A DNA stretch of 23,509 nt, from the NCBI GenBank assembly GCA_035604195.1, contig DATNIY010000118.1, forward strand, positions 1 to 23,509, given 5' to 3'. Of this stretch, positions 7,256 to 14,717 are shown piece after piece (position 1 is the first letter of the stretch; the number at the start of each line of letters is the position of its first letter). This stretch comes from DATJLY01 sp035604195 (GTDB lineage: Bacteria > Pseudomonadota > Alphaproteobacteria > ATCC43930 > CGMCC-115725). The translations under genes were made by a program, and so were the position numbers. The notes under the pieces are model-generated. The model had not been told where the DNA came from and did no database searches. It was given only the letters and a program-made list of their open reading frames with translations.

Positions 7256-8254
7256 ATGAACCGGATCTTCTCGGGCGTCCAGCCGACCGGCAATCTGCAT
7301 CTCGGCAATTACCTCGGCGCCATCCGCAACTGGGTGCGGCTGCAGCACGATTACGACTGCATCTTCTGCATCGTCGATCTGCATGCGCTGACCCTGCCGC
7401 AAGACCCGGCGCAACTGCGCCAGCAGACGCGCGAGGTGACCGCCGCCTACATCGCCGCCGGCATCGATCCCGAGCGCTGCATCATCTTCAACCAGAGCAC
7501 CGTGCCGGCGCATGCGGAGCTTGCCTGGCTGTTGGGCTGCCTGACGCCCCTGGGCTGGCTCAACCGCATGACCCAGTTCAAGGAGAAGGCGGGCAAGGTG
7601 CGCGATGAAGCCGGGCTCGGCCTTTATGCCTACCCCGTGCTGATGGCCGCCGACATCATCCTCTACAAGGCAACGCATGTGCCGGTGGGCGAGGACCAGA
7701 AGCAGCATCTGGAACTCTCGCGCGACGTCGCCGGCGCCTTCAACCGGCGCTACGAGGTCGAGTTCTTCCCGCTCCCCGAGCCCTTGATCTTCGGCGCTGC
7801 GACCAGGGTGATGAGCCTGCGCGACGGCACCAAGAAAATGTCGAAATCCGACACTTCGGACTACTCGCGCATCAACATGACGGACGACGCCGAGGCGATC
7901 GGCCTCAAGATCCGCAAGGCGAAGACCGATCCGCATCCGCTCCCCGCCTCGATCGAGGAAGCGGAAAAGCGGCCCGAGGCCGACAATCTTCTGGGCATCT
8001 ACGCGGCGCTCGCGGACCTGTCGCGCGAGGCGGCCATCAAAAACTTCGCCGGGCGCAATTTCTCCGACTTCAAGCGCGAACTCGGGGATCTCGCCGCCGA
8101 AATCCTCGGCCGCATCGGCGGCGAGATGCAGCGGCTCTTGGCCGACCCCGGCTATATCGATGGGGTGCTGCGGCGCGGCGCCGAGCGCGCCAACGCCATC
8201 GCCGCGCCTCATCTGCGCGAGGTCTTCGACATCATGGGGCTGCTTAGGCCCTGA
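7256..8254 (+). CDS. trpS: Tryptophanyl-tRNA synthetase
   Basis: 332 residues, normal for bacterial TrpS, a class I synthetase that charges tRNA-Trp. The HIGH-type motif is TGNLHLGN at residues 11-18 and the KMSKS loop is at 194-198 (GTKKMSKSD). VPVGEDQKQHLELSRD and the NRMTQFKEK segment are TrpS hallmarks. The last third is the helical anticodon-binding part. It is probably transcribed with murJ. The 3' end is followed by a compound dyad (8268-8301) that could serve as its terminator. Confidence 0.97.
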   Translation: MNRIFSGVQPTGNLHLGNYLGAIRNWVRLQHDYDCIFCIVDLHALTLPQDPAQLRQQTREVTAAYIAAGIDPERCIIFNQSTVPAHAELAWLLGCLTPLGWLNRMTQFKEKAGKVRDEAGLGLYAYPVLMAADIILYKATHVPVGEDQKQHLELSRDVAGAFNRRYEVEFFPLPEPLIFGAATRVMSLRDGTKKMSKSDTSDYSRINMTDDAEAIGLKIRKAKTDPHPLPASIEEAEKRPEADNLLGIYAALADLSREAAIKNFAGRNFSDFKRELGDLAAEILGRIGGEMQRLLADPGYIDGVLRRGAERANAIAAPHLREVFDIMGLLRP

Positions 8255-8267
8255 ACTTGCCTGCGAT

Positions 8268-8301
8268 GCCGCGCTCTTGACCTAGATCAAGGCCGCGCGG
8301 C
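8268..8301. terminator. Nested dyad downstream of trpS, possible terminator hairpin
   Basis: GCCGCGC (8268-8274) pairs with GCGCGGC (8295-8301), and inside it CTTGA (8276-8280) pairs with TCAAG (8287-8291). In RNA this would make a 12-bp stem with a small bulge. No T-run follows. The inner dyad is also the candidate FNR-type box, so this may be a protein site, a hairpin, or both. Confidence 0.35.
8277..8290 (+). promoter_or_regulatory. Candidate FNR/FixK-type box ahead of ligAB
   Basis: TTGACCTAGATCAA fits the FNR/FixK pattern TTGAY-N4-RTCAA at every fixed position. A possible -10 box TATGCT lies at 8312-8317. Transcription starting about 8325 would place the box centre at -41.5, the standard activating position for this regulator family. 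It suggests control of the ring-cleavage genes by oxygen or redox state. Evidence is sequence pattern and spacing only. Confidence 0.5.
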
Positions 8302-8354
8302 GGCGCTGCTCTATGCTTCGATCTGGCCGCGGCGGAAGCGGGCAGGAGGCAGTT

Positions 8355-8699
8355 ATGAGCGAACGACGGGCGATACCGGGAACGCCGATCTTTGATGGCG
8401 CAGCGGCGCGTAAGGGCTATGCCCTCAACAAGATGTGCTTCTCCTTCAACCAGGCCGCGAACCGTGCCGAATTCGTCAAGGACGAGGACGCCTATTGCGC
8501 CAAGTTCGGCTTGAAGCCCGAGCAGCGCGAAGCGATCCGGCACCGCAACGTCCTCGAACTCATCGCGGCCGGCGGCAACGTCTATTACCTCGCGAAGTTC
8601 GCCGGCATCTTCGGCTGGAACGTGCAGGACATCGGCGCGCAACAGACCGGCATGACGGTCGAGGCCTTCAAAGAGAAGCTCGCCGCGGCAGGAAGATGA
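8355..8699 (+). CDS. ligA: Protocatechuate 4,5-dioxygenase-type alpha (small) subunit
   Basis: 114 residues. The small subunit of a class II (LigAB-type) extradiol dioxygenase; it packs over the active site of LigB and helps bind substrate. Family features are IPGTPIFDG near the start, KGYALNKMCFSF (20-31), and the helical part ending GGNVYYLAKFAGIFGWNVQDIGAQQTGMT. It is somewhat shorter than the Sphingobium SYK-6 LigA (about 139). AGGAGG five bases before the ATG fixes the start; an ATG 14 codons upstream has no such site. LigB begins three bases after the stop, so the two subunits are made together. Upstream lies an FNR-type box with a -10 candidate. Confidence 0.93.
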   Translation: MSERRAIPGTPIFDGAAARKGYALNKMCFSFNQAANRAEFVKDEDAYCAKFGLKPEQREAIRHRNVLELIAAGGNVYYLAKFAGIFGWNVQDIGAQQTGMTVEAFKEKLAAAGR

Positions 8700-8702
8700 A
8701 TC

Positions 8703-9569
8703 ATGGCTCAAATCATCGGCGCGATCACCACATCCCACATTCCCGCGATCGGCGGCGCCATCGCCAAGGGCCGGCAGAACGAACCCTATTGGCAGCCGTT
8801 CTTCGACGCCTATGGCCGCGTGCACGAATGGCTGGCGAAGGTCCGGCCGGACACTGCAATCATCATTTACAACGACCATGGCCTGAATTTCTTCCTCGAC
8901 AAGATGCCGACCTTCGCGGTCGGTGCGGCGCCGGAATACCGCCATGCCGATGAGGGCTGGGGCCTGCCGGTCTCCCGCGCTTTCGCGGGCAACCCAGAGT
9001 TGTCCTGGCATCTCATCGAGTCGCTCGTCGCCGACGAGTTCGACGTGACGATGTGCCAGGAGATGTTGGTCGATCACGCCTTTACCGTGCCGATGTCGCT
9101 GCTGTGGCCCGGCGTCGAGAGCTGGCCGGTGAAGACGATTCCGATCACCATCAACACCGTGCAGCACCCGCTGCCCTCTCCCAAGCGATGCTTTGCTTTG
9201 GGCCAGGCGATCGGCCGCGCCCTCGACTCCTATGAATCGGACTGCAAGGTCGTGATCATCGGCACCGGCGGCTTGTCGCATCAGCTCGACGGCACGCGGG
9301 CCGGCTTCATCAACAAGCCCTTCGACCTGATGTGCATCGAGAAGCTCGTCAACGATCCGGCGGCGCTGACGCACTACGCGATCCCCGAGCTGGTCGAGCT
9401 CGCGGGATCGCAGGGCGTGGAGTTGCTGAACCTGCTGGCGGCGCGCGGCGCCTTGACCGGGCAGGTCGCCAAGGTCCACGGCAACTACCACGTACCAATT
9501 TCCAATACGGCGACGGGCCTCCTGGTCCTGGAGAATCGGCCGCGCGCGCCGGCCAGCCGCGCCGCGTGA
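8703..9569 (+). CDS. ligB: Protocatechuate 4,5-dioxygenase-type beta (catalytic) subunit
   Basis: 288 residues. The catalytic subunit of a LigAB enzyme, which uses Fe(II) and O2 to open a catechol-type ring beside the two hydroxyls. The known SYK-6 metal ligands His12, His61 and Glu242 correspond to H12 (TTSHIPAIG), H59 (YNDHGLNFF) and E240 (SQGVELLNL) here; the active-site base corresponds to H193 (GGLSHQL). All are present, so the enzyme should be active. Protocatechuate, gallate, methylgallate or a related acid are possible substrates and sequence alone does not decide. No ligC/ligI/ligJ genes follow; the next gene is a convergent SDR seven bases away. AGGAAGA upstream serves as ribosome-binding site. 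Confidence 0.93.
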   Translation: MAQIIGAITTSHIPAIGGAIAKGRQNEPYWQPFFDAYGRVHEWLAKVRPDTAIIIYNDHGLNFFLDKMPTFAVGAAPEYRHADEGWGLPVSRAFAGNPELSWHLIESLVADEFDVTMCQEMLVDHAFTVPMSLLWPGVESWPVKTIPITINTVQHPLPSPKRCFALGQAIGRALDSYESDCKVVIIGTGGLSHQLDGTRAGFINKPFDLMCIEKLVNDPAALTHYAIPELVELAGSQGVELLNLLAARGALTGQVAKVHGNYHVPISNTATGLLVLENRPRAPASRAA

Positions 9570-9588
9570 GGCCAGCTTAGCTCGCGGC
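9561..9588. terminator. Weak dyad across the ligB-SDR convergent junction
   Basis: GCCGCG (9561-9566) and CGCGGC (9583-9588) can pair around a 16-base loop that contains both stop codons. Six GC pairs and no T-run make a poor terminator, but the intergenic space is only seven bases and nothing better is visible. Confidence 0.25.
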
Positions 9589-10398
9589 CCCAGGCGTCAA
9601 CGCCCCGACCTCGAGCGCCGCGACGATGCTGCCGCCGCCCCAAAGGGAAGAGCCGCCATCGACCGGCACCACCGTGCCGGTGATCCAGGAGGCATAGGGC
9701 GAGGCCAGGAACAGCGCGAACTGCGCCACGTCATCGGCTTTGCCCATGCGGCCCAAGGGCACGCGCCGCACGACCGCGGCGCGGGCTTCCTCGTTGGGCG
9801 CGAGCCGTGCCATGCCCTCCGTCCCCTCGATCGGACCCGGAACAATCGAGTTGACGCGGATGCCGTCGGCTCCCCATTCGAGCGCCAGGACCCGCGTCAC
9901 CATGTCGACCCCGGCCTTGGCGGCGCAGACATGGACCTGCAGCGGCATCGGATTGAAGCTTTGCGGCGCCGAGATGTTGATGACGGCGGCGCCGGGCTTC
10001 TTGAGGTACTGATGCGCCGCGCGCAGCACGTTGAAGGTGCCCAGCACGTCGATGTCGATGACGGCCTTGAAGCCGTTTGCCGACATGCCCAGGGCCGCAG
10101 CCGGGAAATTGCCGGCGGCGCCGGAAACGAGTACGTCGATCTCGCCCCAGTCGCGGTGGACAGCGCCGAGCACCGCGGCCACGGCGGCATAGTCGCGCAC
10201 ATCGGCGGTATGGCCCGCGACCCTCCCGCCGCGGCCGGCGAGCTGGGCGCAGGCGGCATCGACGCGCGGCCGCGATCGGCTCATGATCGCGACATCGGCG
10301 CCCGCCGCGGCAAAGGCGAGCGCGATGCCGAGATTGATGCCGCTGCTGCCGCCGGCGACGAAGACCGTCCTGCCGCGATAGTCGAATGCTTCTGCCAT
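9577..10398 (-). CDS. SDR oxidoreductase, 2,4-dienoyl-CoA reductase-like
   Basis: 273 residues with an NAD(P)-binding Rossmann fold: GGSSGINLGIA (16-26) replaces the usual TGxxxGIG, and VSGAAGNF replaces NNAG. The canonical YxxxK has lost its tyrosine: K161 is present but position 157 is Val and position 156 His (QVHVCAAKAGVDM). RVNSIVPGPIEGTEGMARL follows. This combination is what I know from 2,4-dienoyl-CoA reductases of the peroxisomal DECR2/Sps19 type, which help oxidise unsaturated fatty acids and lack the canonical tyrosine. Bacterial homologues are often annotated only as SDR. The C-terminus has the common VPVDGGSSLWGGG. AGGAGA lies six bases ahead of the ATG. It is convergent with ligB and divergent from the TSUP gene, so it is probably a single-gene unit. 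Confidence 0.85.
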   Translation of the reverse strand: MAEAFDYRGRTVFVAGGSSGINLGIALAFAAAGADVAIMSRSRPRVDAACAQLAGRGGRVAGHTADVRDYAAVAAVLGAVHRDWGEIDVLVSGAAGNFPAAALGMSANGFKAVIDIDVLGTFNVLRAAHQYLKKPGAAVINISAPQSFNPMPLQVHVCAAKAGVDMVTRVLALEWGADGIRVNSIVPGPIEGTEGMARLAPNEEARAAVVRRVPLGRMGKADDVAQFALFLASPYASWITGTVVPVDGGSSLWGGGSIVAALEVGALTPGAAS

Positions 10399-10449
10399 GG
10401 CTTTCTCCTGCCCATGCTGCCGACGTCAATCTACAACGGCGCGATGACG

Positions 10450-10493
10450 GCGAAACCGCTTTCGCGACGGCGGGGCCGGTTGTAAGGTCCGGC
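10450..10493. promoter_or_regulatory. Two dyads in the SDR-TSUP divergent spacer, possible operators
   Basis: The 121-base spacer holds GCGAAA-CCGC-TTTCGC (10450-10465), a 16-base near-palindrome, and GCCGG-N9-CCGGC (10475-10493). The first resembles a small dimeric-regulator operator in size. No regulator gene lies next to it. No good -35/-10 pair was found on either strand. Confidence 0.3.
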
Positions 10494-10519
10494 AGCGATC
10501 GGCTCCGTTTGCGAGCACC

Positions 10520-11437
10520 ATGGACATTTATCTGCCCATCGCCGCGGTCTCGCTCGACGCCTTCACCCTGTTGGCATTGGGCGGCGTCGTGGGCTTCTTG
10601 TCCGGAGCCTTCGGCGTCGGCGGCGGGTTTCTCCTGACGCCATTCCTCATCTTCATCGGCGTGCCGCACGCGGTCGCGGTCGCCTCCTCGGCCAATCAGC
10701 TGGTCGGCGCCTCGGTGTCGGGGGCGCTCGCGCATTGGCGGCGCGGCAATCTCGACCTCCTCATGGCGCTGGTGCTGGTCGCCGGCGGCCTTTTCGGCTC
10801 GCTATTGGGCGTCTGGCTGTTCGCGCTGCTGCGGCGGCTGGGCCAGATCGACCTTTTCATCAGCCTGTCCTACGCGGCGCTCTTGAGCGTTCTGGGCACG
10901 CTGATGCTGATCGAGAGCGGCAAGGCGCTGTGGCGCGGCCGGTTGCCGGGCGGCGCACGGCGCAAGCTCCATCAGCACACTTGGCTGCACGGGCTGCCGC
11001 TCAAGATGCGCTTCCGCCGCTCGAAGCTCTACATCAGCGCGCTCCTGCCGCTGGGGCTGGGCTTCGCGGTTGGCGTGCTGTCGGCGGTGATGGGAGTGGG
11101 CGGCGGCTTCGTCATGGTGCCGGCGATGATCTACATCCTGGGCATGCCGACTTCGGTCGTGCCGGGTACCTCGCTCTTCCAGATCATCTTCGTCGCTGCG
11201 CTGGTCACCGTGCTGCAGGCGCTCGAGAACGGGACGGTCGATGTCGTGCTGGCGCTCATCCTGCTGGTCGGCGGCGTCATCGGTGCGCAATTCGGCAGCC
11301 GCGTCGGCGCCAGACTGCGCGACGAGCAGCTGCGCGCGCTTCTGGCATTGATCGTCCTCGGCGTCGCGGTGAAGCTTTGCGCCGACCTCACCGTCCGGCC
11401 CAACGATCTCTATTCGATCGCCCCCGTCGAGTCATGA
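10520..11437 (+). CDS. TSUP-family (TauE/SafE) anion exporter
   Basis: 305 residues with seven to eight hydrophobic helices. The family's internal repeat shows as two copies of a glycine motif: SGAFGVGGGFLLTPFL near residues 29-44 and SAVMGVGGGFVMVPAM in the second half, joined by a basic cytoplasmic loop (RRKLHQHTWLHGL...RFRRSK). TSUP proteins move sulfite, sulfoacetate or related organosulfur anions; which one cannot be read from sequence. The ribosome-binding site is weak. The stop codon overlaps the next start as ATGA, so this exporter and the Alph_Pro_TM protein are translationally coupled, which argues that they work together at the membrane. Confidence 0.92.
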   Translation: MDIYLPIAAVSLDAFTLLALGGVVGFLSGAFGVGGGFLLTPFLIFIGVPHAVAVASSANQLVGASVSGALAHWRRGNLDLLMALVLVAGGLFGSLLGVWLFALLRRLGQIDLFISLSYAALLSVLGTLMLIESGKALWRGRLPGGARRKLHQHTWLHGLPLKMRFRRSKLYISALLPLGLGFAVGVLSAVMGVGGGFVMVPAMIYILGMPTSVVPGTSLFQIIFVAALVTVLQALENGTVDVVLALILLVGGVIGAQFGSRVGARLRDEQLRALLALIVLGVAVKLCADLTVRPNDLYSIAPVES

Positions 11438-12183
11438 GGCATCTTCTCATCGCCCTTCTCGTTCTCGGCGGCATGGCCTGCATGAGCGCCGGCGCGGCGC
11501 GCGCGGATGGGCTGGCCGCCGACCTCTCCAGCCATGTCATCGCCATCACCACCGGCTTCACCGGCACCGAGGTCGTGCTGTTCGGCGCGACCGACGGCAA
11601 GGGCGATGTCATCGTCGTCGTGCGCGCGCCCGGCCGTCCGGTCGTCGTGCGCCGCAAGCGCCACATCGTGGGGATGTGGATCAATACGCGCTCCGTCGTC
11701 TTTTCGGATGCGCCCGGGTTTTATGCCGTCTATGCCAGCGCGCCGCTCGAGCAGATCGCACCGGCCGCGGTCCTGGCCGAGCGCCAGATCGGGATGGCCA
11801 ATTTGCGGCTCGGCCAAGTCGAGGGCGTGCGCTCGCCGGGCGAACTCGCCGATTACCGCGCGGCGCTCCTCGCCGAGGAGCAGGGCGAGCATCGCTACGC
11901 GGCGGAGACCGGGCGAATCGAGTTCCTGGGCGACCGGCTGTTCCGCGCGGACGTAGCGCTGCCGGCGAGCGTCCCGACCGGCGCCTACCTCGTTCAAGTG
12001 CTCCTGCTGCGCGACAAGGCGGTGATCAGCGACCACATCACGCCGCTCGTCGTCTCCCAGATCGGGGTCAGCGCCGCGCTCAGCGATTTCGCCGAGCGGC
12101 GCGCGCTGCTCTACGGCATCGTTGCCGTGCTGGGCGCGGTGGCGGCAGGATGGCTCGCGAGCCTACCGTTCCGCAATGCGTGA
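11434..12183 (+). CDS. Alph_Pro_TM / TIGR02186 family membrane-anchored protein
   Basis: 249 residues. N-terminal signal peptide (LLIALLVLGGMACMSAGAARA, cut near residue 24), then a soluble beta-rich domain beginning LAADLSSHVIAITTGFTGTEVVLFGA, and a C-terminal transmembrane helix (about 222-243). The stretch ITTGFTGTEVVLFGA followed by RKRHIVGMWIN is the signature of TIGR02186/Alph_Pro_TM, restricted largely to Alphaproteobacteria and of unknown function. The domain should face the periplasm. It starts inside the stop of the TSUP gene, a pairing I know from other Alphaproteobacteria, so an accessory role in anion export is a fair inference but untested. Confidence 0.9.
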   Translation: MRHLLIALLVLGGMACMSAGAARADGLAADLSSHVIAITTGFTGTEVVLFGATDGKGDVIVVVRAPGRPVVVRRKRHIVGMWINTRSVVFSDAPGFYAVYASAPLEQIAPAAVLAERQIGMANLRLGQVEGVRSPGELADYRAALLAEEQGEHRYAAETGRIEFLGDRLFRADVALPASVPTGAYLVQVLLLRDKAVISDHITPLVVSQIGVSAALSDFAERRALLYGIVAVLGAVAAGWLASLPFRNA

Positions 12184-12192
12184 GCCCTGGCG

Positions 12193-12693
12193 ATGAGCGA
12201 TCCTCTCGCGCCGCAACCCGCACTGCCGCCATCGGAGCGCACCTTTCTCGTCGTCGTCGACGAGACCACGGAAATGCGGGTGGCGCTTCGCTTCGCGGCG
12301 CTGCGCGCGGGCCACACCGGCGGTCGCGTCGCCCTCCTCTACGTCATCGAGCCAAGCGACATGCAGCAGTGGATGGCGGTCGAGTCGCTGATGCGCGCGG
12401 AGCGGCGCGAGGAAGCGGAGCAGCTCCTGCACAAGCTTTCCGCGGAAGTGAGCGAACTCTCGGGATCGATGCCGGTCGTCTACATTCGCGAAGGGCGGCG
12501 GCGCGACGAGTTGCTGACGCTGCTCGACGAGGAGCCGAGCATCTCGATCCTGGTGCTGGCCGCCGGCACCGGGCAGGAAGGCCCGGGGCCGCTCATCACC
12601 GCGCTTGTCGGCAAGATGGCCGGGCGAATGCGCGTCCCCATCACCGTCGTCCCCGGCGGTCTCGACGACGATCAGATCGCAGCGCTGGCTTGA
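12193..12693 (+). CDS. Universal stress protein (UspA fold)
   Basis: 166 residues, a single Usp domain. TFLVVVDETTEMRVALRFAALRAG is the usual first strand and helix, with Glu/Thr replacing the common DGS. The nucleotide-binding loop near the C-terminus is LVLAAGTGQEGPGPLITALVGKMAGRMRVPITVVP, which keeps the G-x2-G-type spacing only loosely, so ATP binding is uncertain. It follows the Alph_Pro_TM gene after nine bases, suggesting a three-gene operon with the exporter. Its last 22 bases overlap the end of the convergent sensor gene. Confidence 0.88.
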   Translation: MSDPLAPQPALPPSERTFLVVVDETTEMRVALRFAALRAGHTGGRVALLYVIEPSDMQQWMAVESLMRAERREEAEQLLHKLSAEVSELSGSMPVVYIREGRRRDELLTLLDEEPSISILVLAAGTGQEGPGPLITALVGKMAGRMRVPITVVPGGLDDDQIAALA

Positions 12694-14717
12694 GAGGCCG
12701 TCTTGCCGAAGACGCGCTCGGCCGGCAGGCGGAGCGTCGCAATCGCGCCGCCGCCCGGCGCGCAGGCAAGATCGAGACTGCCGTCATGGAGTTCGAGGAG
12801 GTGCTTGGCGCGCCTGAGGCCGTCCGCCTCGGCGGGCGCAGTCGCCGGTGCGAGCAGGGCGGCGATTTCCTCTTCCGTCACGCCGCGACCGATGTTTCTC
12901 ACGGCAATAGCCAGCCGGCCATCGGTCTCGATCTTGGCGCTCAGCGACACCTCGCCACCGTAGCCCGCCCAGCCGATGGCATTGCCGATCACCGCGACCA
13001 GTGCCTCTTTCAGTCGCTGCTCGTCGCCGGTCACGGTTCGGACATCGGTCGCCAGGCCGACGGTCAATCGGATCCCTGCGGCCGCTGCCAGCGGTCCGCT
13101 CGCATGGACCGTACTGGCGATGAGCGCCGCGACCTCGACCGCCGCCTCGACCAGCGTCGCCGCAGCAGCCGCATTGGGCATCAGCGCGCGCAGGCGTTCG
13201 CTCGGACGCGGGTTTTCCGCTTCAGCGGCGCGGGCGCGGGCGAGCGCCTCTTCGAGCCGCTTCTGCTCGGTGACATCCTGCACCGTCCCGATGATCTTGA
13301 CGAGCCGCTCGAACTCGTCATGCAGCGGCCGGCCGGCACAGCGGATGAAGCACATCTCGCCGGTGTTGCGGAGCATGCGGAGATCGATCGGCGCCGGCGC
13401 GTCCGCGCGGCCAAGCGCGGCGAGCCAGGCCGCGGCGCCGGCGCGGTCGCGCGGATGAATGAGCGCGATCAGATTCGCACGCGACGGCGGCACGCTGTCC
13501 TCTTCCAAATGGAGAATGCGATAGAACGCCGGCGACCAGCGCATCGCGCCGTTGCCGAAATCCCAGTCCCAATCGCCGATCAGTGCCACCTGCTGCGCCT
13601 GCCGCAGCGAGGTCTCGCTCTGCCGCAGCGCCGCCTCGGCGGCCTGGCCGTGCGCATGCTCTTGGGCGAGCAGACTCCGCACCTCGCCGAGCGTCCGGCC
13701 GAGCCGCGTGAACTCGCTGACTTCGCTGACCGCCGCCACCGGCTGCGCGAGCGACCGCGCCGGGCCGAGCGTCGCCGCGAAACTCATGAGCTCGCGCAAC
13801 GCGCGGCGCAGGCGCTGGCCGGTGACCGCCGCAATCGCAAGACCGATGACGAGCATGGTGATCCCGCCGCTGAGCGTGGCCCAGAGCCAGCCCTCGAACC
13901 AGCCGTCGATCGCGGCCTGAGGCGCGCTCATCAGTACGCCCCAATCGGAGAGCGCCGATTTCGACCACGCCGCGTAGACCGGCGTGCCGTCGCTAGTGGT
14001 GGCGTGGAAAATGCCGGCGGGCGGCGTGGCGAGCCGATCGACCAGGCCGGGATCGCGCGCGCCGATGAAGCGCGCGGCATCGCGCGAGCGCCAGAGGATG
14101 CGGCCGCTCGAATCGAGCACCGCGCCCGTCCAACCCGCCGGCATCTGGGCCAGGTTAAGCGCCTCGGCGAGATGCTGCGGCGGCACCCTCATGACCAGGG
14201 CATGGGTCCCTTGGGCGACCGGCGCCACCAGCGCATAGGCCAGCGGCGGCAGAGCCTGGGTCTCGATGAGGCCGGTGACCAGGGCGGTCCCGCTGGCGAC
14301 GGCACGCGCGACGCTTGCAGCATCGACCTGCGGCTCCACGGCCACGCCATAGGGTGCGGCGGTCGAGAAGATCGGTCGGCCGCTGGCATCGGCGAGCGTG
14401 ATCACCGCTCCGAAACTCTGCGCCACCGCCTCGGCTTCAGTGTAGAAGCGCGTGTAGTCCTGCGCGGCGAGCGCCGAGGAGAGGCCGAGGGTGTCGAGCG
14501 TCGCTCCAGCGCGAGCGAGCTCGCGGTCGACCGCCGCGACAAGGCGCGTTCCCGATGCCGAAAGCTCCTGACCGGTGATCCGCCAGTACTGATCGTAGAC
14601 ACGAACCAGCAGCATCGCCGAAAAGGCCGCCGCGGGCAGGGCGCCGGCCAAGAGCAGCATTGTGAGATAGGCCAGCAGCGGCCGCTCCGGTCTCGAGCGC
14701 AACGCTTGCGGCAGCAT
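12672..14717 (-). CDS. Membrane sensor with Cache-like, PAS and degenerate kinase ATPase domains; DHp helices missing
   Basis: 681 residues from the chosen ATG. TM1 about 12-38; a large periplasmic region about 39-275 of double-Cache type; TM2 about 277-299; linker and coiled coil 300-378; a PAS fold 380-475 (IGDWDWDFGNGAMRWSPAFYRI) with PAC end GTVQDVTEQKRLEEAL; then a GHKL-type ATPase about 545-665. Between PAC and ATPase (about 490-545) I find no H-box (SHELRTPL-like) and the two-helix DHp seems absent. In the ATPase the N-box is GNAIGWA, but the G1 motif reads N608-I-G-R-G instead of D-x-G-x-G and the second Gly-rich loop is eroded. It may not phosphorylate anything. The start is uncertain: an ATG at 14813 and a GTG at 14867 are in frame; none has a good ribosome-binding site. 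The divergent response regulator is the obvious partner. Confidence 0.82.
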   Translation of the reverse strand: MLPQALRSRPERPLLAYLTMLLLAGALPAAAFSAMLLVRVYDQYWRITGQELSASGTRLVAAVDRELARAGATLDTLGLSSALAAQDYTRFYTEAEAVAQSFGAVITLADASGRPIFSTAAPYGVAVEPQVDAASVARAVASGTALVTGLIETQALPPLAYALVAPVAQGTHALVMRVPPQHLAEALNLAQMPAGWTGAVLDSSGRILWRSRDAARFIGARDPGLVDRLATPPAGIFHATTSDGTPVYAAWSKSALSDWGVLMSAPQAAIDGWFEGWLWATLSGGITMLVIGLAIAAVTGQRLRRALRELMSFAATLGPARSLAQPVAAVSEVSEFTRLGRTLGEVRSLLAQEHAHGQAAEAALRQSETSLRQAQQVALIGDWDWDFGNGAMRWSPAFYRILHLEEDSVPPSRANLIALIHPRDRAGAAAWLAALGRADAPAPIDLRMLRNTGEMCFIRCAGRPLHDEFERLVKIIGTVQDVTEQKRLEEALARARAAEAENPRPSERLRALMPNAAAAATLVEAAVEVAALIASTVHASGPLAAAAGIRLTVGLATDVRTVTGDEQRLKEALVAVIGNAIGWAGYGGEVSLSAKIETDGRLAIAVRNIGRGVTEEEIAALLAPATAPAEADGLRRAKHLLELHDGSLDLACAPGGGAIATLRLPAERVFGKTASQASAAI

